Positions 35,964 through 45,786 of a DNA stretch of 64,000 nt are shown here, in pieces. The notes beneath the pieces are model-generated. The model saw only the letters and a list, made by a program, of their open reading frames with translations, made no database searches and was not told where the DNA came from. Position 1 is the stretch's first letter; every line of letters starts with the position of its first letter. The position numbers and the translations under genes were made by a program. This DNA comes from an uncultured Bacteroidales bacterium (GTDB lineage: Bacteria; Bacteroidota; Bacteroidia; Bacteroidales; P3), in contig ONCC01000010.1 in NCBI GenBank assembly GCA_900316235.1, positions 16,872 to 80,871 on the forward strand. Direction: 5' to 3'.

Positions 35964-36253
35964 CAAACTTCTGGCATCTTAACCCGATGCCTCCTAACAC
36001 CTTTAAGCCTATGAAATTCATATAAGTCAGCCCTGACGATAAGAAGATGGTGCGCTGGGTCGAATGGGGACGACTCTCCTGCCTATAAGGGGGGGCGACT
36101 GCCCAGAACAGTCATTCTATGCTTTATGTTTGGGATAACTATTGTATGCACCATGAAGTTTTAAAATATATGTTTATAAAAGATTCCGCTTTAATGCCAA
36201 ACAATTTAAAATTAAACATTAAGAAAATGGAAAATAATCCGTATCTTTGCCCC
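35964..36253. other. 290-bp AT-rich region with possible coding relic
   Basis: No intact gene. A short open stretch at about 36024-36087 reads VSPDDKKMVRWVEWGRLSCL before a stop and looks like a remnant of a longer protein. A promoter -7 element lies at its right end. Confidence 0.4.
36242..36249 (+). promoter_or_regulatory. Promoter -7 element of the interrupted gene
   Basis: TATCTTTG, four bases before the ATG at 36254 and 13 before a second in-frame ATG at 36263. Confidence 0.6.
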
Positions 36254-37597
36254 ATGAAAACCATGGGTAAATATACTCGGATTCTCAGGAGACTGCTAGT
36301 CGTCGTAGTGGTTATATCCGTGGGAGTGGTATCGCATGGGCAGGAGTTGATCAGGGAGACTGTAGACATCCTCAATTGTGATTCTTCAATAGTCAGGCAG
36401 TATTCCGAAGATGTTGCTTATGTCTACAACCGGACAAAGAGGACTTCTTCCTTTATGAAAGTGACCGAAGGTGTTACGATTTGCCCTTCAGTATACATAG
36501 AACCATTGTATATGAACGACTTTGAGTTCAAAGACAGCATGGTCTATTTTTGTGGCTATTTGAATGAGGATGGGCAGAAAAGAGGGGTCCTTGGGTAATT
36601 CCCATTGTCGTCATTTCCGAATGTTAATGTTTCCTATTTTGTTGTGGATGAATGCACTGGACTGGTGAAATTAGACTTGTACGAAGTTTACGATGGGTAT
36701 TCCCCTGTTGGAGAGGTTCATCTTGTGTCAACTGGTACCACAACAGGAGACCGGACAGATGCATTGATTGACATGACGCTATTTTCCAACCCGATGTTCA
36801 ACTGTTTAATCCATTTTGCCAGCGCCCCGGATGAGTATTACGACGATGTGGCCACAACGGTGAATAATGTGGTTGTCTCCACCCGCAATGTAGAACCTGA
36901 TGGAACGCCGGTCGTCAACCTGTGGGAGTATGTCAGACCGACCGCGCCAGGGACTACAATTTTCCAAACCAGCGTCAGCAGGAAGCGTATAACCAGTCCC
37001 ATAGCGGATTCTCCGGTGTTGCTTGAACATATAGCGAATTCTGAATACTCGGCTGTATATAAAAACAGTGGCTACTCCCGAATCAGTGTGCTGAAAACGA
37101 ATGTCGGAGCATCGGCCTCGATTAATGCGGTTGATATATTATGGTTGGAGGGTATGGTGGTTCCCAAGGATATCAAATGGGAATGTCGGTATAGGAACTT
37201 TGATGTGCTGACGTTCGGGCATCCGGCGGAAGAGTTCCGGACACAAATCTATCATTTGCCGCCATCGGTTTTCGATGGTACGGCCCCGAATGGAACCGGT
37301 ACAAGATATAGTTACTCATTGTTGTGGTCTATCGACCCTTGTCGTTATCCCTATTGTGATTTCGTGGTATCAGGGTCGTGGGGACAGCAGCCAAGGCTGT
37401 GTAGGTATTACTACAACCACACTGGCGATTGCCCGGATGAATTCGAATATTATTATGCATTAGGGAAAATTGGTTTCAATTTTTTTAATTCCCTATTGCC
37501 ATTTGTCCGAGGGAGAAATATATCTATCAGTAGATTGGAACCCAGGCAGGTGGATATACCTTTTCCTCTGGTATGTGGTAAAATGGAAATGAAATAA
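36254..37597 (+). pseudogene. Exported protein gene interrupted by one in-frame TAA
   Basis: Two open stretches, 36254-36598 and 36599-37597, are in the same frame and separated only by TAA at 36596-36598. The first part supplies a signal peptide (GKYTRILRRLLVVVVVISVGVVSHGQ) and the second continues as a beta-rich exported domain to MEMK. Around the stop the text reads VLG-stop-FPLSSFP, as if a Tyr codon (TAT or TAC) had become TAA. The joined product would be about 447 residues. No downstream ATG or good start serves the second part (only TTG at 36605). A sequencing error is the main alternative. Family not recognised. Confidence 0.65.
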
Positions 37598-37618
37598 TGA
37601 CTTAAATCAGTTAGAATT

Positions 37619-38674
37619 ATGAAAAAGACGATGTTTCTCGTTGCCCTCGCCGTCATGTTCGGAGGGCAGGTCAAGGCTCAGGACACATTGTATCGCGACA
37701 CGCCGCTGAGCAACTATTATTGGACTTATTGGCCCGATACGACAAATATGGGGTTCGCTAGGTATCTCTACGAATGCAGCTTGATTACGGCTAAACGGTA
37801 TATTACCGAAGATACACTGACGGTGTATGGCATTGCCGCATCAATGGTTACCTTTCGCTATAATGAGTTCCCTGGTTATCCTACACCGGACTGGATGAAA
37901 GACACTGCAGAGTACCTATTGCAACACTACAAGGATACATCCACAAAACATACCGAGGAATCGCTGTTGCTGTATCAATATAGCGGCAATGCTTCGTCGA
38001 GAATGCAGTTAATAGGTGACTCGTTGCCTGTCCATGCCATCGACACTCCGGTGAGCTACTATCTACAAACAGACATCTTTGAAGGCATCTATCGTGGTGA
38101 TTCATGTTTTAGGGGCGCTTTACCCGTATACGAACGATATTTCACTGTTCCGCAAGTCGTGCATGACACTTTCTACACAGGATTTACTCATAATTGTTAT
38201 GGTTTTGGTAGCGATTCCATACAGTGGGTGCCTAAACATCCGGAAGTGAATATGATCGCATTCGGTGAACCTGAAGTGTATACTCCAGCAGAAAGTCAAG
38301 TGGCCACCTATCGGCTGTATCACCCTTCCGGCACACCTTTGTGGGAGTACCACAACAACTCGGATGCGGTGTATTTCATTTTTCCCATCCTGACGCCTAA
38401 GCCGGTGGAGGAACCTGTGGGGGTGTTTAGAATGCCGGAGTGGGAACGCTACGTGAGCCTCAGCCCCAACCCCGCCCAGGAACGGGTGGAGGTAATTTCC
38501 AGCTTCGGGATGTCGTCCATCGAGGTGTACGATGGCGGCGGGCGCAAGGTACACGAACAGCAGGCCTCCGGCTACAAGGCCATCCTGGACGTCCACGGCT
38601 GGGCCGCAGGCACTTACTTGCTTCGCATCGCCACTCCCATGGGCACCACCACCAAGAAACTGCTGGTGCGCTGA
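37619..38674 (+). CDS. T9SS-secreted protein with type A sorting domain, 351 aa
   Basis: Signal peptide (MKKTMFLVALAVMFGGQVKAQ), a 250-residue region of unknown function rich in Tyr and Asp, and a C-terminal type A sorting domain from about residue 279: SLSPNPAQERVEV, SSIEVYDGGGRKV, WAAGTYLLRIATPMGTTTKKLLVR. The protein should cross the outer membrane through the Por/T9SS machinery and be attached to the surface. It sits 21 bases after the interrupted gene, perhaps a related cargo. Confidence 0.85.
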   Translation: MKKTMFLVALAVMFGGQVKAQDTLYRDTPLSNYYWTYWPDTTNMGFARYLYECSLITAKRYITEDTLTVYGIAASMVTFRYNEFPGYPTPDWMKDTAEYLLQHYKDTSTKHTEESLLLYQYSGNASSRMQLIGDSLPVHAIDTPVSYYLQTDIFEGIYRGDSCFRGALPVYERYFTVPQVVHDTFYTGFTHNCYGFGSDSIQWVPKHPEVNMIAFGEPEVYTPAESQVATYRLYHPSGTPLWEYHNNSDAVYFIFPILTPKPVEEPVGVFRMPEWERYVSLSPNPAQERVEVISSFGMSSIEVYDGGGRKVHEQQASGYKAILDVHGWAAGTYLLRIATPMGTTTKKLLVR

Positions 38675-38684
38675 GGTGAATCAT

Positions 38685-38775
38685 ATTAAAGTTGCAACTC
38701 TAACCTAAGTCTAACTATTCCCTGACCTGACGAGTGCACTTTGACACGAATTAACTCCTACCATGGAGGGGTTAT
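38685..38775 (+). repeat. Degenerate 11-bp CTAACTC-type array before the PurL-like fragment
   Basis: Units such as CAACTCTAACC, TAAGTCTAACT and ATTCCCTGACC follow at 11-bp steps (38695-38727), and TTAACTCCTACCATGG at 38750-38765 matches the end of the array at 42491-42545. Weaker than the DUF6266-linked arrays. Confidence 0.45.
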
Positions 38776-38991
38776 GATATTCTTGTGCCCCGCGAGGTGC
38801 GCCTCGACGCTTTTCTCTTCGGTGAGGAGAAAGGCCGTTACCTTGTCGCCCTGCCCGAAAGCCAGGACGATGCTTTCCTGCTCAAGATGGACGAGGCACG
38901 GCTGAACTGCTGCTTTCTCGGCCGCACCACCAAGAATAGCATCGTGGTCGATGGCTTCGACTTCGGCTCCGTCAGCCAATATATTGGCTAA
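38766..38991 (+). pseudogene. 3' fragment of a PurL-like gene
   Basis: In frame from about 38770 the translation GYDILVPREVRLDAFLFGEE and onward to DGFDFGSVSQYIG matches the last 75 residues of the PurL-like protein at 33408-34256 (GYDILAPREVRLDAFLFGEE), with roughly three quarters of residues or more identical. No upstream part exists. A GTG at 38785 could serve as start but the piece is only the C-terminal AIRS_C-like segment. It overlaps the end of the converging permease gene by 4 bases. Confidence 0.75.
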
Positions 38992-40166
38992 GGCTCCACC
39001 GTGGTGCGGATGGTCTTCAGAATAATATAATTGTAGATGACGATGAGCGCTGCCGTAAGCACGGCGGCGGCGATGACGCTGGGCCACACAGAGCCCTCAA
39101 TGGAGAACACCGCCGACAATTTTCCTACATACAGCCCCCTTAAAACCAGCGCCACCGCGGTGGCCAATACCATGTCGGCGACGGTGATGATGCCTACGGT
39201 ATGTCGGTAGTAGCGGGCAATCTGCTGCGGCGAGTAGCCGATGTCGTGGAGGTTGCGGAAAAGGTCATGGTTTTTCTGCACTATCACGTTGAGACTCATA
39301 ATGATGAAGGCTACCGAGAGGGCGATGATGATGAGCGCTACCGCCAGCAGGAAGGCCATTGCCGCGCGGAAGAAGAAGACCATCTTGCTGCTCTCCAGCT
39401 CGTCTTGTTTAATGTTGTAGTTGTGTTCCTCCATGAAGCGCGGGATGCGCTCGTCGGAGGCATCGGCAAGTTCTACCAGCAGACGCGAGGGGGGATTGGC
39501 CTCGGCAGAGCCAAAGGTACGGTTGGCCCATTCGAGGAACTCCTCAGGGGCGAGGATGGTGTTGATTTTGCCCGAGAAGCCCACGATGCGGCTGCGGAAG
39601 GAACGGCTACGACCGTGACCTGCAAGGTCGACGGTAAATGAAACTTGCTCGATGGTTCCCTTGGAGAGTACGGGTAGTGCCTGGCTCTCGGCAAAACCGA
39701 AGTTGTAGAGGCTCAGGTAGTCCTCAGGAATGATGACGGGCAGGAAGTTGGAGGTGGAGTCCCAGCGCCAGTCCTCGCTGCGCACGTCGATGTAGCGGTC
39801 GGGCACCCCCTCGAAGAAGAGGTCGGTGTAGAGCCCCTGGCCTGCGAAGTTGACGGAAGCTTTGCAACGGAAAGCCGAGGAAGTGAAACGCGCCACCTGC
39901 GCCACGAAAGGCTGCGCCTCGAGTTCTGCAATCTCCTTATCGGTGAAATAGATTCCGCGCTTGTTGAGCGACTGCAGGGCGCTGACGTTCTTCGACAAGG
40001 TGACGGCGTGGCCGCGGAAGACATCGGTTTGTTTCGTGAGCAGCGGCCGCAGGTCGGCATAGAGTTGACAGGCCAGCATGACGATGGCGGCGCCGACGAG
40101 CAGTGTGGCGGCATAGCCGGCAATTTGGGCGGGAATGAGGGTTTTGCGTTGCAGTCGTTTCAGCAT
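38988..40166 (-). CDS. ABC transporter permease, FtsX/MacB-like
   Basis: 392 residues: one N-terminal transmembrane helix (about 17-37), a large extracytoplasmic domain (about 40-270), then three helices (about 273-300, 330-350, 362-385) including the FtsX-type segment LFRNLHDIGYSPQQIARYYR. This is the MacB/LolCE permease plan. Encoded 3 bases after its ATPase and in one unit with a lipoprotein gene. Substrate unknown; lipoprotein release or an envelope-stress role are typical of this class. Confidence 0.8.
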   Translation of the reverse strand: MLKRLQRKTLIPAQIAGYAATLLVGAAIVMLACQLYADLRPLLTKQTDVFRGHAVTLSKNVSALQSLNKRGIYFTDKEIAELEAQPFVAQVARFTSSAFRCKASVNFAGQGLYTDLFFEGVPDRYIDVRSEDWRWDSTSNFLPVIIPEDYLSLYNFGFAESQALPVLSKGTIEQVSFTVDLAGHGRSRSFRSRIVGFSGKINTILAPEEFLEWANRTFGSAEANPPSRLLVELADASDERIPRFMEEHNYNIKQDELESSKMVFFFRAAMAFLLAVALIIIALSVAFIIMSLNVIVQKNHDLFRNLHDIGYSPQQIARYYRHTVGIITVADMVLATAVALVLRGLYVGKLSAVFSIEGSVWPSVIAAAVLTAALIVIYNYIILKTIRTTVEP

Positions 40167-40169
40167 GGC

Positions 40170-40793
40170 TTAAAGGTTGAGGGTGACATCGAAGGGGAAG
40201 AGGTCGGTGGGATCGAGGGCGGTGACAATGAGGCCGGCTTTCTGGGCCTCCACCTCGCCGAGTACCATCGCTGAGACGGTCTCAGCGCTCTCACGGTCGA
40301 TGTGGCTGAAAGGCTCGTCCATCAGCAGGAACTCGAAGGGCTGGCAAAGTGCCCTCACTACTGCCACCCTTTGCCGTTGTCCCAGCGAGAGGGTGGCCAC
40401 CGGCTGGTGTTTCTTCTCGGGTGCCAGCACTTTGTCGAGCATGGCCTCTATTTCTGCCATGCTTTTAAATCCCGTTAGAGAGTTTTTAATCTGCACGTTC
40501 TCCAGCGCCGTGAGCTCGGGGAAGAGTCTTAAATCCTGGAAGAGGTAGCTTAATTTGCGACGGCGGCGCTCCAAAGGGGTGCTGTCGTCGTGGAGGCAGA
40601 GGGTGCCGTCGTAGGCGCTGCTGCTGCCGTAGATGAAGTTGAGCAACGAGGTCTTCCCATGACCCGAGCGGGCGCAGACCATGTATTTGTGGCCGCGCTT
40701 GAAACAGACGGAGGATTGTAGATAGATGTCGGAGCCGGCTACTTCCGACTCCGACATGTATTTCGGTTTCAGATTGTTGAGTTCTATCAGCAC
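40170..40793 (-). CDS. ABC transporter ATP-binding protein
   Basis: 207 residues with Walker A (ARSGHGKTSL), Q-loop (YLFQDLRLF), a signature LSLGQRQRVAVVRAL (usually LSGGQ) and Walker B (FLLMDEPFSHID). The usual switch His after Walker B is not apparent (TALDPTDL). Pairs with the adjacent FtsX-like permease. Confidence 0.88.
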   Translation of the reverse strand: MLIELNNLKPKYMSESEVAGSDIYLQSSVCFKRGHKYMVCARSGHGKTSLLNFIYGSSSAYDGTLCLHDDSTPLERRRRKLSYLFQDLRLFPELTALENVQIKNSLTGFKSMAEIEAMLDKVLAPEKKHQPVATLSLGQRQRVAVVRALCQPFEFLLMDEPFSHIDRESAETVSAMVLGEVEAQKAGLIVTALDPTDLFPFDVTLNL

Positions 40794-40799
40794 AGAGCG

Positions 40800-42368
40800 T
40801 TAAATCATTTTGTCGACCTCCTGGAGGATGTAGGCCAGGCTGTTGATTTTGTCGTTGGAGAGGTAGATGTTGCAGATGCCGTCCTGTCCGTCGATGGTCT
40901 CGCACTCGATGCGGTCGAACATGGCGAAGATGCTGGAGACAATGCCACTGATGGCGTTATTGTTGAGACCGATGAGGGCGAGCAACTCCTCGGGCCAGTC
41001 CTCGAGGTTGAGGTCCATATAGAAGTAGTTGCCTTTCTTGGCTTTGTCGGCGACGGTCATCAGACCGTTGCTCTTGCCTCCAGCCTGGGCGTTGGCAATG
41101 ACGGCGGGGTCGGTGGAGAGGACTGCCACTTTGTCGTTGAGAACCAGCTGCATGGCGGGGAAGAATTCGAAGGTGTAGACATTGCCGTTGTTGACGGCCA
41201 CCTCGTTGAGGATGTCGCGGACTACCTTGTTGTCTTTCACGTCGATGGCGGCGGCAAAATAGGGTGTGCCCTCCTGCATGCCGTAGAAGGTGGCGGCCAG
41301 GCAGCCGCCGAGGGTGTTCACAAGGTCGCGGATGGTATAGTCTTTGATGCCGAGGGGTTCGTCGAGGTCCAGATCCTCATCCTCCATGTTATCAAAGAAT
41401 TCGATAGTGGCCTTTATGTCGATGCCGAGGGTGAAGGCGGCGAGGGTCTGGGCAGGCAAATAGGCGAGGAGCTCCTCGTTAAACTTCTGGATGCATATCT
41501 TCTTCAGATTCTCGGGGAGACCGTAGGATTTGGAGACGACCTCGATGCGTCCGTTTTCGAAAGAGCCGTAGATGCCCATAGCGGCCTGCTCAAATTGCTT
41601 GATATAGTTCTCGCTGTAAAATTTGTTCAGGAGGGAAATGGATGGGTTGACGCTTACTTTCAGCATGTTGCCGTAAACCAGGAAATAGCTGATGTCCTTG
41701 CGGTCGGCCAGGTATTGGGCGAAGTTCTTGTCGCTGGCCATGCTCTCGTCCTTCTTGAGGCTGAGGAGTTTGGCAAGGTATTGGGTCGAGGAGAGCACTT
41801 TGTCGTTGGGTTCATCCAATATCTGGTTGACCGCAAAGGGAGTGTTCTCGATGAAGAAAAGACGTTTGCTGTCGTAGGCAAGCAGCTCGCTTTCACCGAG
41901 TTCAAGGGCGGTCATGCCGAGGGTGTCGCAGTGTTTGAATTTCTCGCCCAAGACCTCTTCCAGGTCGGCAATGAATTTGTCGAAATCTTTGATGCTCTGC
42001 ATCTTGGCGCTGACTACGCTGTATTCGGTATTGTAGTCTTCCTCGGCGAGTTCGCTGAAGGCGCACACAGGCTGTCTGAAGTCGATGCCGCACGAGGCGG
42101 GGTCTTTCATGAAAGCCTCAACCATCTTGTCGCCCTGGGGGCTGAGGGTTTGGAGCGACTCGTGCAACGTCTTCATCATCTGAAGGTTGTCGGCATTGGC
42201 GAGGTCGGCCTTCTGGCACAGCGAGGCTACGTTGAAGTGCATCACGCCAGTGACGTTTTTGGGAATGAAGGCCCCCTCGTCACTACCCGACGAGCAGGAG
42301 ACCATGAACAGCGCGGCCGCCATCATGAGGGGCAGCACACGGAAAAGGTAACGTTTCGTTGTTTTCAT
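40800..42368 (-). CDS. DUF4836-like lipoprotein
   Basis: 522 residues: lipobox FMVSC with Cys25, short SSGSDE linker, then IPKNVTGVMHFNVASLCQKA, typical of the DUF4836 family of Bacteroidetes lipoproteins that start with an IPxxxxxVxxxxxxSL segment. Acidic DEDLDLDEPLG loop near residue 330. First gene of a minus-strand operon with the ABC genes (gaps of 6 and 3 bases), which suggests a joint envelope function. Confidence 0.75.
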   Translation of the reverse strand: MKTTKRYLFRVLPLMMAAALFMVSCSSGSDEGAFIPKNVTGVMHFNVASLCQKADLANADNLQMMKTLHESLQTLSPQGDKMVEAFMKDPASCGIDFRQPVCAFSELAEEDYNTEYSVVSAKMQSIKDFDKFIADLEEVLGEKFKHCDTLGMTALELGESELLAYDSKRLFFIENTPFAVNQILDEPNDKVLSSTQYLAKLLSLKKDESMASDKNFAQYLADRKDISYFLVYGNMLKVSVNPSISLLNKFYSENYIKQFEQAAMGIYGSFENGRIEVVSKSYGLPENLKKICIQKFNEELLAYLPAQTLAAFTLGIDIKATIEFFDNMEDEDLDLDEPLGIKDYTIRDLVNTLGGCLAATFYGMQEGTPYFAAAIDVKDNKVVRDILNEVAVNNGNVYTFEFFPAMQLVLNDKVAVLSTDPAVIANAQAGGKSNGLMTVADKAKKGNYFYMDLNLEDWPEELLALIGLNNNAISGIVSSIFAMFDRIECETIDGQDGICNIYLSNDKINSLAYILQEVDKMI

Positions 42369-42490
42369 TTGGATATTTTTTTAACAAAGGTATAACGTAA
42401 AAAGACGTAAAATATTATTTTTTGGAGGTTGTTTTTTAACATTTCGGCATGAAATGTTAAAAAAGAGCCTAACTTATTGTACCTGACAGC

Positions 42491-42545
42491 TATTAACTAC
42501 CTACCATCTCCTTACCAACTCCTAACCAACTCCTACCACGGTAGG
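42491..42545 (+). repeat. Solitary 11-bp CCAACTCCTA array upstream of mutS
   Basis: Four or five 11-bp steps: CTATTAACTAC, CTACCATCTCC, TTACCAACTCC, TAACCAACTCC, then TACCACGGTAGG forming a short palindrome. Located between the divergent lipoprotein and mutS genes. Confidence 0.6.
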
Positions 42546-42633
42546 TGTTGATAGGGTGAAAAAAGGGGTCTGATTTTAACATTTTGTTTATAAAAACTTG
42601 CTGCGGTCCGGTCGGCATTTGAGAAAAAAAGTG

Positions 42634-42641
42634 TACTTTTG
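42634..42641 (+). promoter_or_regulatory. Promoter -7 element of mutS
   Basis: TACTTTTG followed by GCAA, 24 bases before the mutS start. Confidence 0.65.
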
Positions 42642-42664
42642 CAATTCAAAATTCCCGACGACAG

Positions 42665-45298
42665 ATGGCCAAGAAATCTGATGCAGAATCGCCGCTGATG
42701 AAGCAGCATGCCGAGTTGAAGAAGCGGTTTCCCGACGCGATGCTCCTGTTCCGCGTGGGTGACTTCTACGAGACTTTCGGCGAAGACGCCCGCAAGGCGT
42801 CGCAGGTGCTGGGCATCACGCTGACGCGCAAGATGGCTGGCGGCGGCGAGTATACTGATTTGGCCGGTATTCCCTACCATGCTGTGGAACAGTATCTTCC
42901 GCGACTAGTGAGGGCCGGCATGAGGGTGGCTATCTGCGAGCAATTGGAGGACCCGAAGACCGCCAAGGGACTCGTCAAGCGCGGCATCACCGAGTTGGTG
43001 ACCCCCGGCGTGGCCTACAACGACATGGTGCTTGAGGTGAAGGAGAATAACTTCCTCTGTGGTCTGCATCTGACAGATAAGGTTCATGGTATCAGCTTCT
43101 TGGATGTTTCTACGGGAGAGTTTTATGTGGCGCAGGGCGACCTGGGCTACATTGACAAGCTCCTGTCCAGCTTCAAGCCCTCGGAGGTGGTGGTGCAGCG
43201 GAAGAAACTGCGCTGGTTCCAGGAGCAATTCGCCGAGAAATATTACACTAATACCTTCGACGACTGGGTCTTTGCACCCGATTTCGCCCACGAGTTGCTG
43301 CTGAAGCAGTTTGGCACTTCGTCTCTCAAGGGTTTCGGTGTGGAGGACCTCGACATGGGTATCATCGCTGCCGGTGCAGTACTCTATTATCTGCAAGATA
43401 CTCAGCATGATAGGACGCAGAATATCACGCGTCTGAGCCGGTTGGAACAGGACCGCTATGTGTGGCTCGACAAGTTTACGGTGCGTAACCTGGAGCTTGT
43501 TTCGTCGCCTAACGACAACGCCCGTACGTTGTTCGATGTTGTCGACCAGACACTTACTCCCATGGGAAGCCGATTGCTGAAGCGCTGGGTGCTGATGCCG
43601 CTGAAGGAGATTCCCGCCATCGAGGAGCGTCTCGGGGTGGTCGACGAGCTGTTGCGTGATGGTGAGTTGCGCCAACAACTGCAGTCTTGCGTAAAGGAGA
43701 TTGGTGATCTTGAACGTCTGATTACCAAGGCTGCCGTGGGTCGCATCAACCCCCGCGAGATGCTACAGCTCAAGCGCGCCTTGGACGCTGTGGCACAGGT
43801 AAAAACGCTCTGTGCCGGTGCCAAAGGGTCCATCGCCGTCCTCGGCGAGCAGCTCAATCCATGCACCTCGCTGGCCGAACGTATCGGTCGTGAAATCAAG
43901 GAGGAACCTCCCGCCAAGGTGGAGAAAGGCGGCGTTATCGCCAATGGTGTCAGTGCGGAACTCGATGAATTGCGATCCATGGCCGGGTCGGGCAAGGAAT
44001 ACCTCACGGGCCTCCAGCAACGCGAGAGTGAGGCTACGGGCATCCCGTCGCTCAAGGTTGGCTTCAATAATATCTTCGGTTATTATTTCGAAGTCTATAA
44101 CACCCACAGAGACAAGGTTCCCGAGGGATGGGTGCGTCGCCAGACACTGACCAATGCCGAACGCTACATCACACCCGAGTTGAAGGAATACGAGGATAAA
44201 ATCCTCGGTGCCGAAGAACGGATGCTGGCTCTCGAGATGCAACTTTTCTCCCAGTTGATGGCCACGGTGACCGAATATGTGCAGCCCATACAGTATGATG
44301 CTCAGATAATTGCACGTCTCGACTGCCTGCAGAGCTTCGCCGAAGTGGCTTTGGTGGGAGGCTACTGCCGTCCCGAACTCACGGAGGAGAATAAACTGCA
44401 GATTCTTGAAGGACGCCATCCTGTCATTGAGACGCAAATGCCTCCGGGAGAGCAATATGTAAGCAACGACGTGATGCTCGACAATGAGCACGACCAGATT
44501 ATGATTATCACTGGCCCCAACATGAGCGGTAAGTCGGCACTGCTACGCCAGACGGCGCTTATTGTCCTCATGGCGCAGATGGGCTGCTACTGCCCGGCCA
44601 AGCGCGCTACGGTGGGTATAGTTGATAAAGTATTCACGCGCGTGGGCGCGAGCGATAATATTAGTAGCGGAGAATCGACCTTCATGGTGGAGATGAATGA
44701 GACTGCCAGTATTCTTAACAACGTGAGCAACAGGAGCTTGGTGTTGCTGGACGAGATTGGACGCGGTACGTCGACCTATGACGGCATCTCCATCGCCTGG
44801 GCTATCACCGAGTATCTCCACGAGAACAAGAAAGCTCGTCCAAAGGTGATGTTTGCCACTCATTACCATGAGCTTATCGAGATGGAGCAGCAATTCGAGC
44901 GCATCCACAACTATCATGTCAGTGTGAAGGAAATTGATGGTCGCGTCATCTTCCTGCGCAAGTTGGTACCTGGCGGCAGTGAGCACAGCTTTGGTATTCA
45001 TGTGGCCCGACTGGCCGGTATGCCACCGCAGGTACTCAACCGTGCCAGCGCCATGTTGGAGATGCTCGAGGAGAAAAATGCCCACGCGACAGCGAGTGAT
45101 GGCAAGAAGGCAAAAAATGAAAAATCGGCACCGAAAAATGACAATTTGGCAGGATGCCAGCTCAGTTTTATCCAACTCGACGACCCAACATTGTATGAAA
45201 TTAAGGATAAGATACAGAATATTGATATAGATACACTTACACCGATTGAGGCGCTACTGAAACTTAATGAGATTAAAAAAATTGTGACAAAAAAATAA
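42665..45298 (+). CDS. mutS: DNA mismatch repair protein MutS
   Basis: 877 residues, MutS1 type. The mismatch-recognising Phe-x-Glu is in VGDFYETF near residue 33; connector, lever and clamp domains follow; the ATPase has Walker A GPNMSGKSAL, SSGESTFMVEM, Walker B LVLLDEIGRGTSTYDG and MFATHYHEL. The C-terminus (IQNIDIDTLTPIEALLKLNEIKKI) is the MutL-linked dimerisation helix region. Monocistronic with its own promoter. Confidence 0.97.
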   Translation: MAKKSDAESPLMKQHAELKKRFPDAMLLFRVGDFYETFGEDARKASQVLGITLTRKMAGGGEYTDLAGIPYHAVEQYLPRLVRAGMRVAICEQLEDPKTAKGLVKRGITELVTPGVAYNDMVLEVKENNFLCGLHLTDKVHGISFLDVSTGEFYVAQGDLGYIDKLLSSFKPSEVVVQRKKLRWFQEQFAEKYYTNTFDDWVFAPDFAHELLLKQFGTSSLKGFGVEDLDMGIIAAGAVLYYLQDTQHDRTQNITRLSRLEQDRYVWLDKFTVRNLELVSSPNDNARTLFDVVDQTLTPMGSRLLKRWVLMPLKEIPAIEERLGVVDELLRDGELRQQLQSCVKEIGDLERLITKAAVGRINPREMLQLKRALDAVAQVKTLCAGAKGSIAVLGEQLNPCTSLAERIGREIKEEPPAKVEKGGVIANGVSAELDELRSMAGSGKEYLTGLQQRESEATGIPSLKVGFNNIFGYYFEVYNTHRDKVPEGWVRRQTLTNAERYITPELKEYEDKILGAEERMLALEMQLFSQLMATVTEYVQPIQYDAQIIARLDCLQSFAEVALVGGYCRPELTEENKLQILEGRHPVIETQMPPGEQYVSNDVMLDNEHDQIMIITGPNMSGKSALLRQTALIVLMAQMGCYCPAKRATVGIVDKVFTRVGASDNISSGESTFMVEMNETASILNNVSNRSLVLLDEIGRGTSTYDGISIAWAITEYLHENKKARPKVMFATHYHELIEMEQQFERIHNYHVSVKEIDGRVIFLRKLVPGGSEHSFGIHVARLAGMPPQVLNRASAMLEMLEEKNAHATASDGKKAKNEKSAPKNDNLAGCQLSFIQLDDPTLYEIKDKIQNIDIDTLTPIEALLKLNEIKKIVTKK

Positions 45299-45328
45299 AA
45301 AATATTTTGTCAGTTTCAAAAATGTTCG

Positions 45329-45336
45329 TACTTTTG
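45329..45336 (+). promoter_or_regulatory. Promoter -7 element of the tRNA cluster
   Basis: TACTTTTG followed by GCACC, 61 bases before the first tRNA. Confidence 0.6.
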
Positions 45337-45396
45337 CACCCGCTTTGGAGAAAAAAAACCAGGGCAAAAGTGGATTGAAATGGTGAAAAAAGCGAT

Positions 45397-45469
<73 letters not shown>

Positions 45470-45494
45470 CAGGTCTCCTAAATCAGAGAGAAAG

Positions 45495-45580
45495 GCTCTG
45501 GTGGTGGAATGGTAGACACGAGGGACTTAAAATCCCTTGCCCGCAAGGGCGTGTGGGTTCAAGTCCCACCCGGAGTACCA
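45495..45580 (+). tRNA. tRNA-Leu (TAA)
   Basis: Class II tRNA with long variable arm; acceptor GCTCTGG/CCGGAGT, anticodon TAA, GGTTCAAGTCC T-arm, and an encoded CCA at 45578-45580. Confidence 0.93.
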
Positions 45581-45600
45581 CAAACGCGAGAAACCGCAAT

Positions 45601-45676
<76 letters not shown>

Positions 45677-45786
45677 GAAACAAAAGAGAGTAATTTGAAA
45701 TGCTGCAGCAGCGGCAAAGCCCATGTCCAAAAAGATGCCTCCGAGAGAGGCCGATGCACGTTGCTGGAACACAAGCGAAAGAAAAT

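Noticed and set aside
35985..36030. Another 11-bp CCTAAC-type array
   Set aside because: Spacing and sequence are too irregular to support it.
36254..37597. Selenoprotein or programmed readthrough at the internal stop
   Set aside because: The stop is TAA, not TGA or TAG, and no recoding signal is evident.
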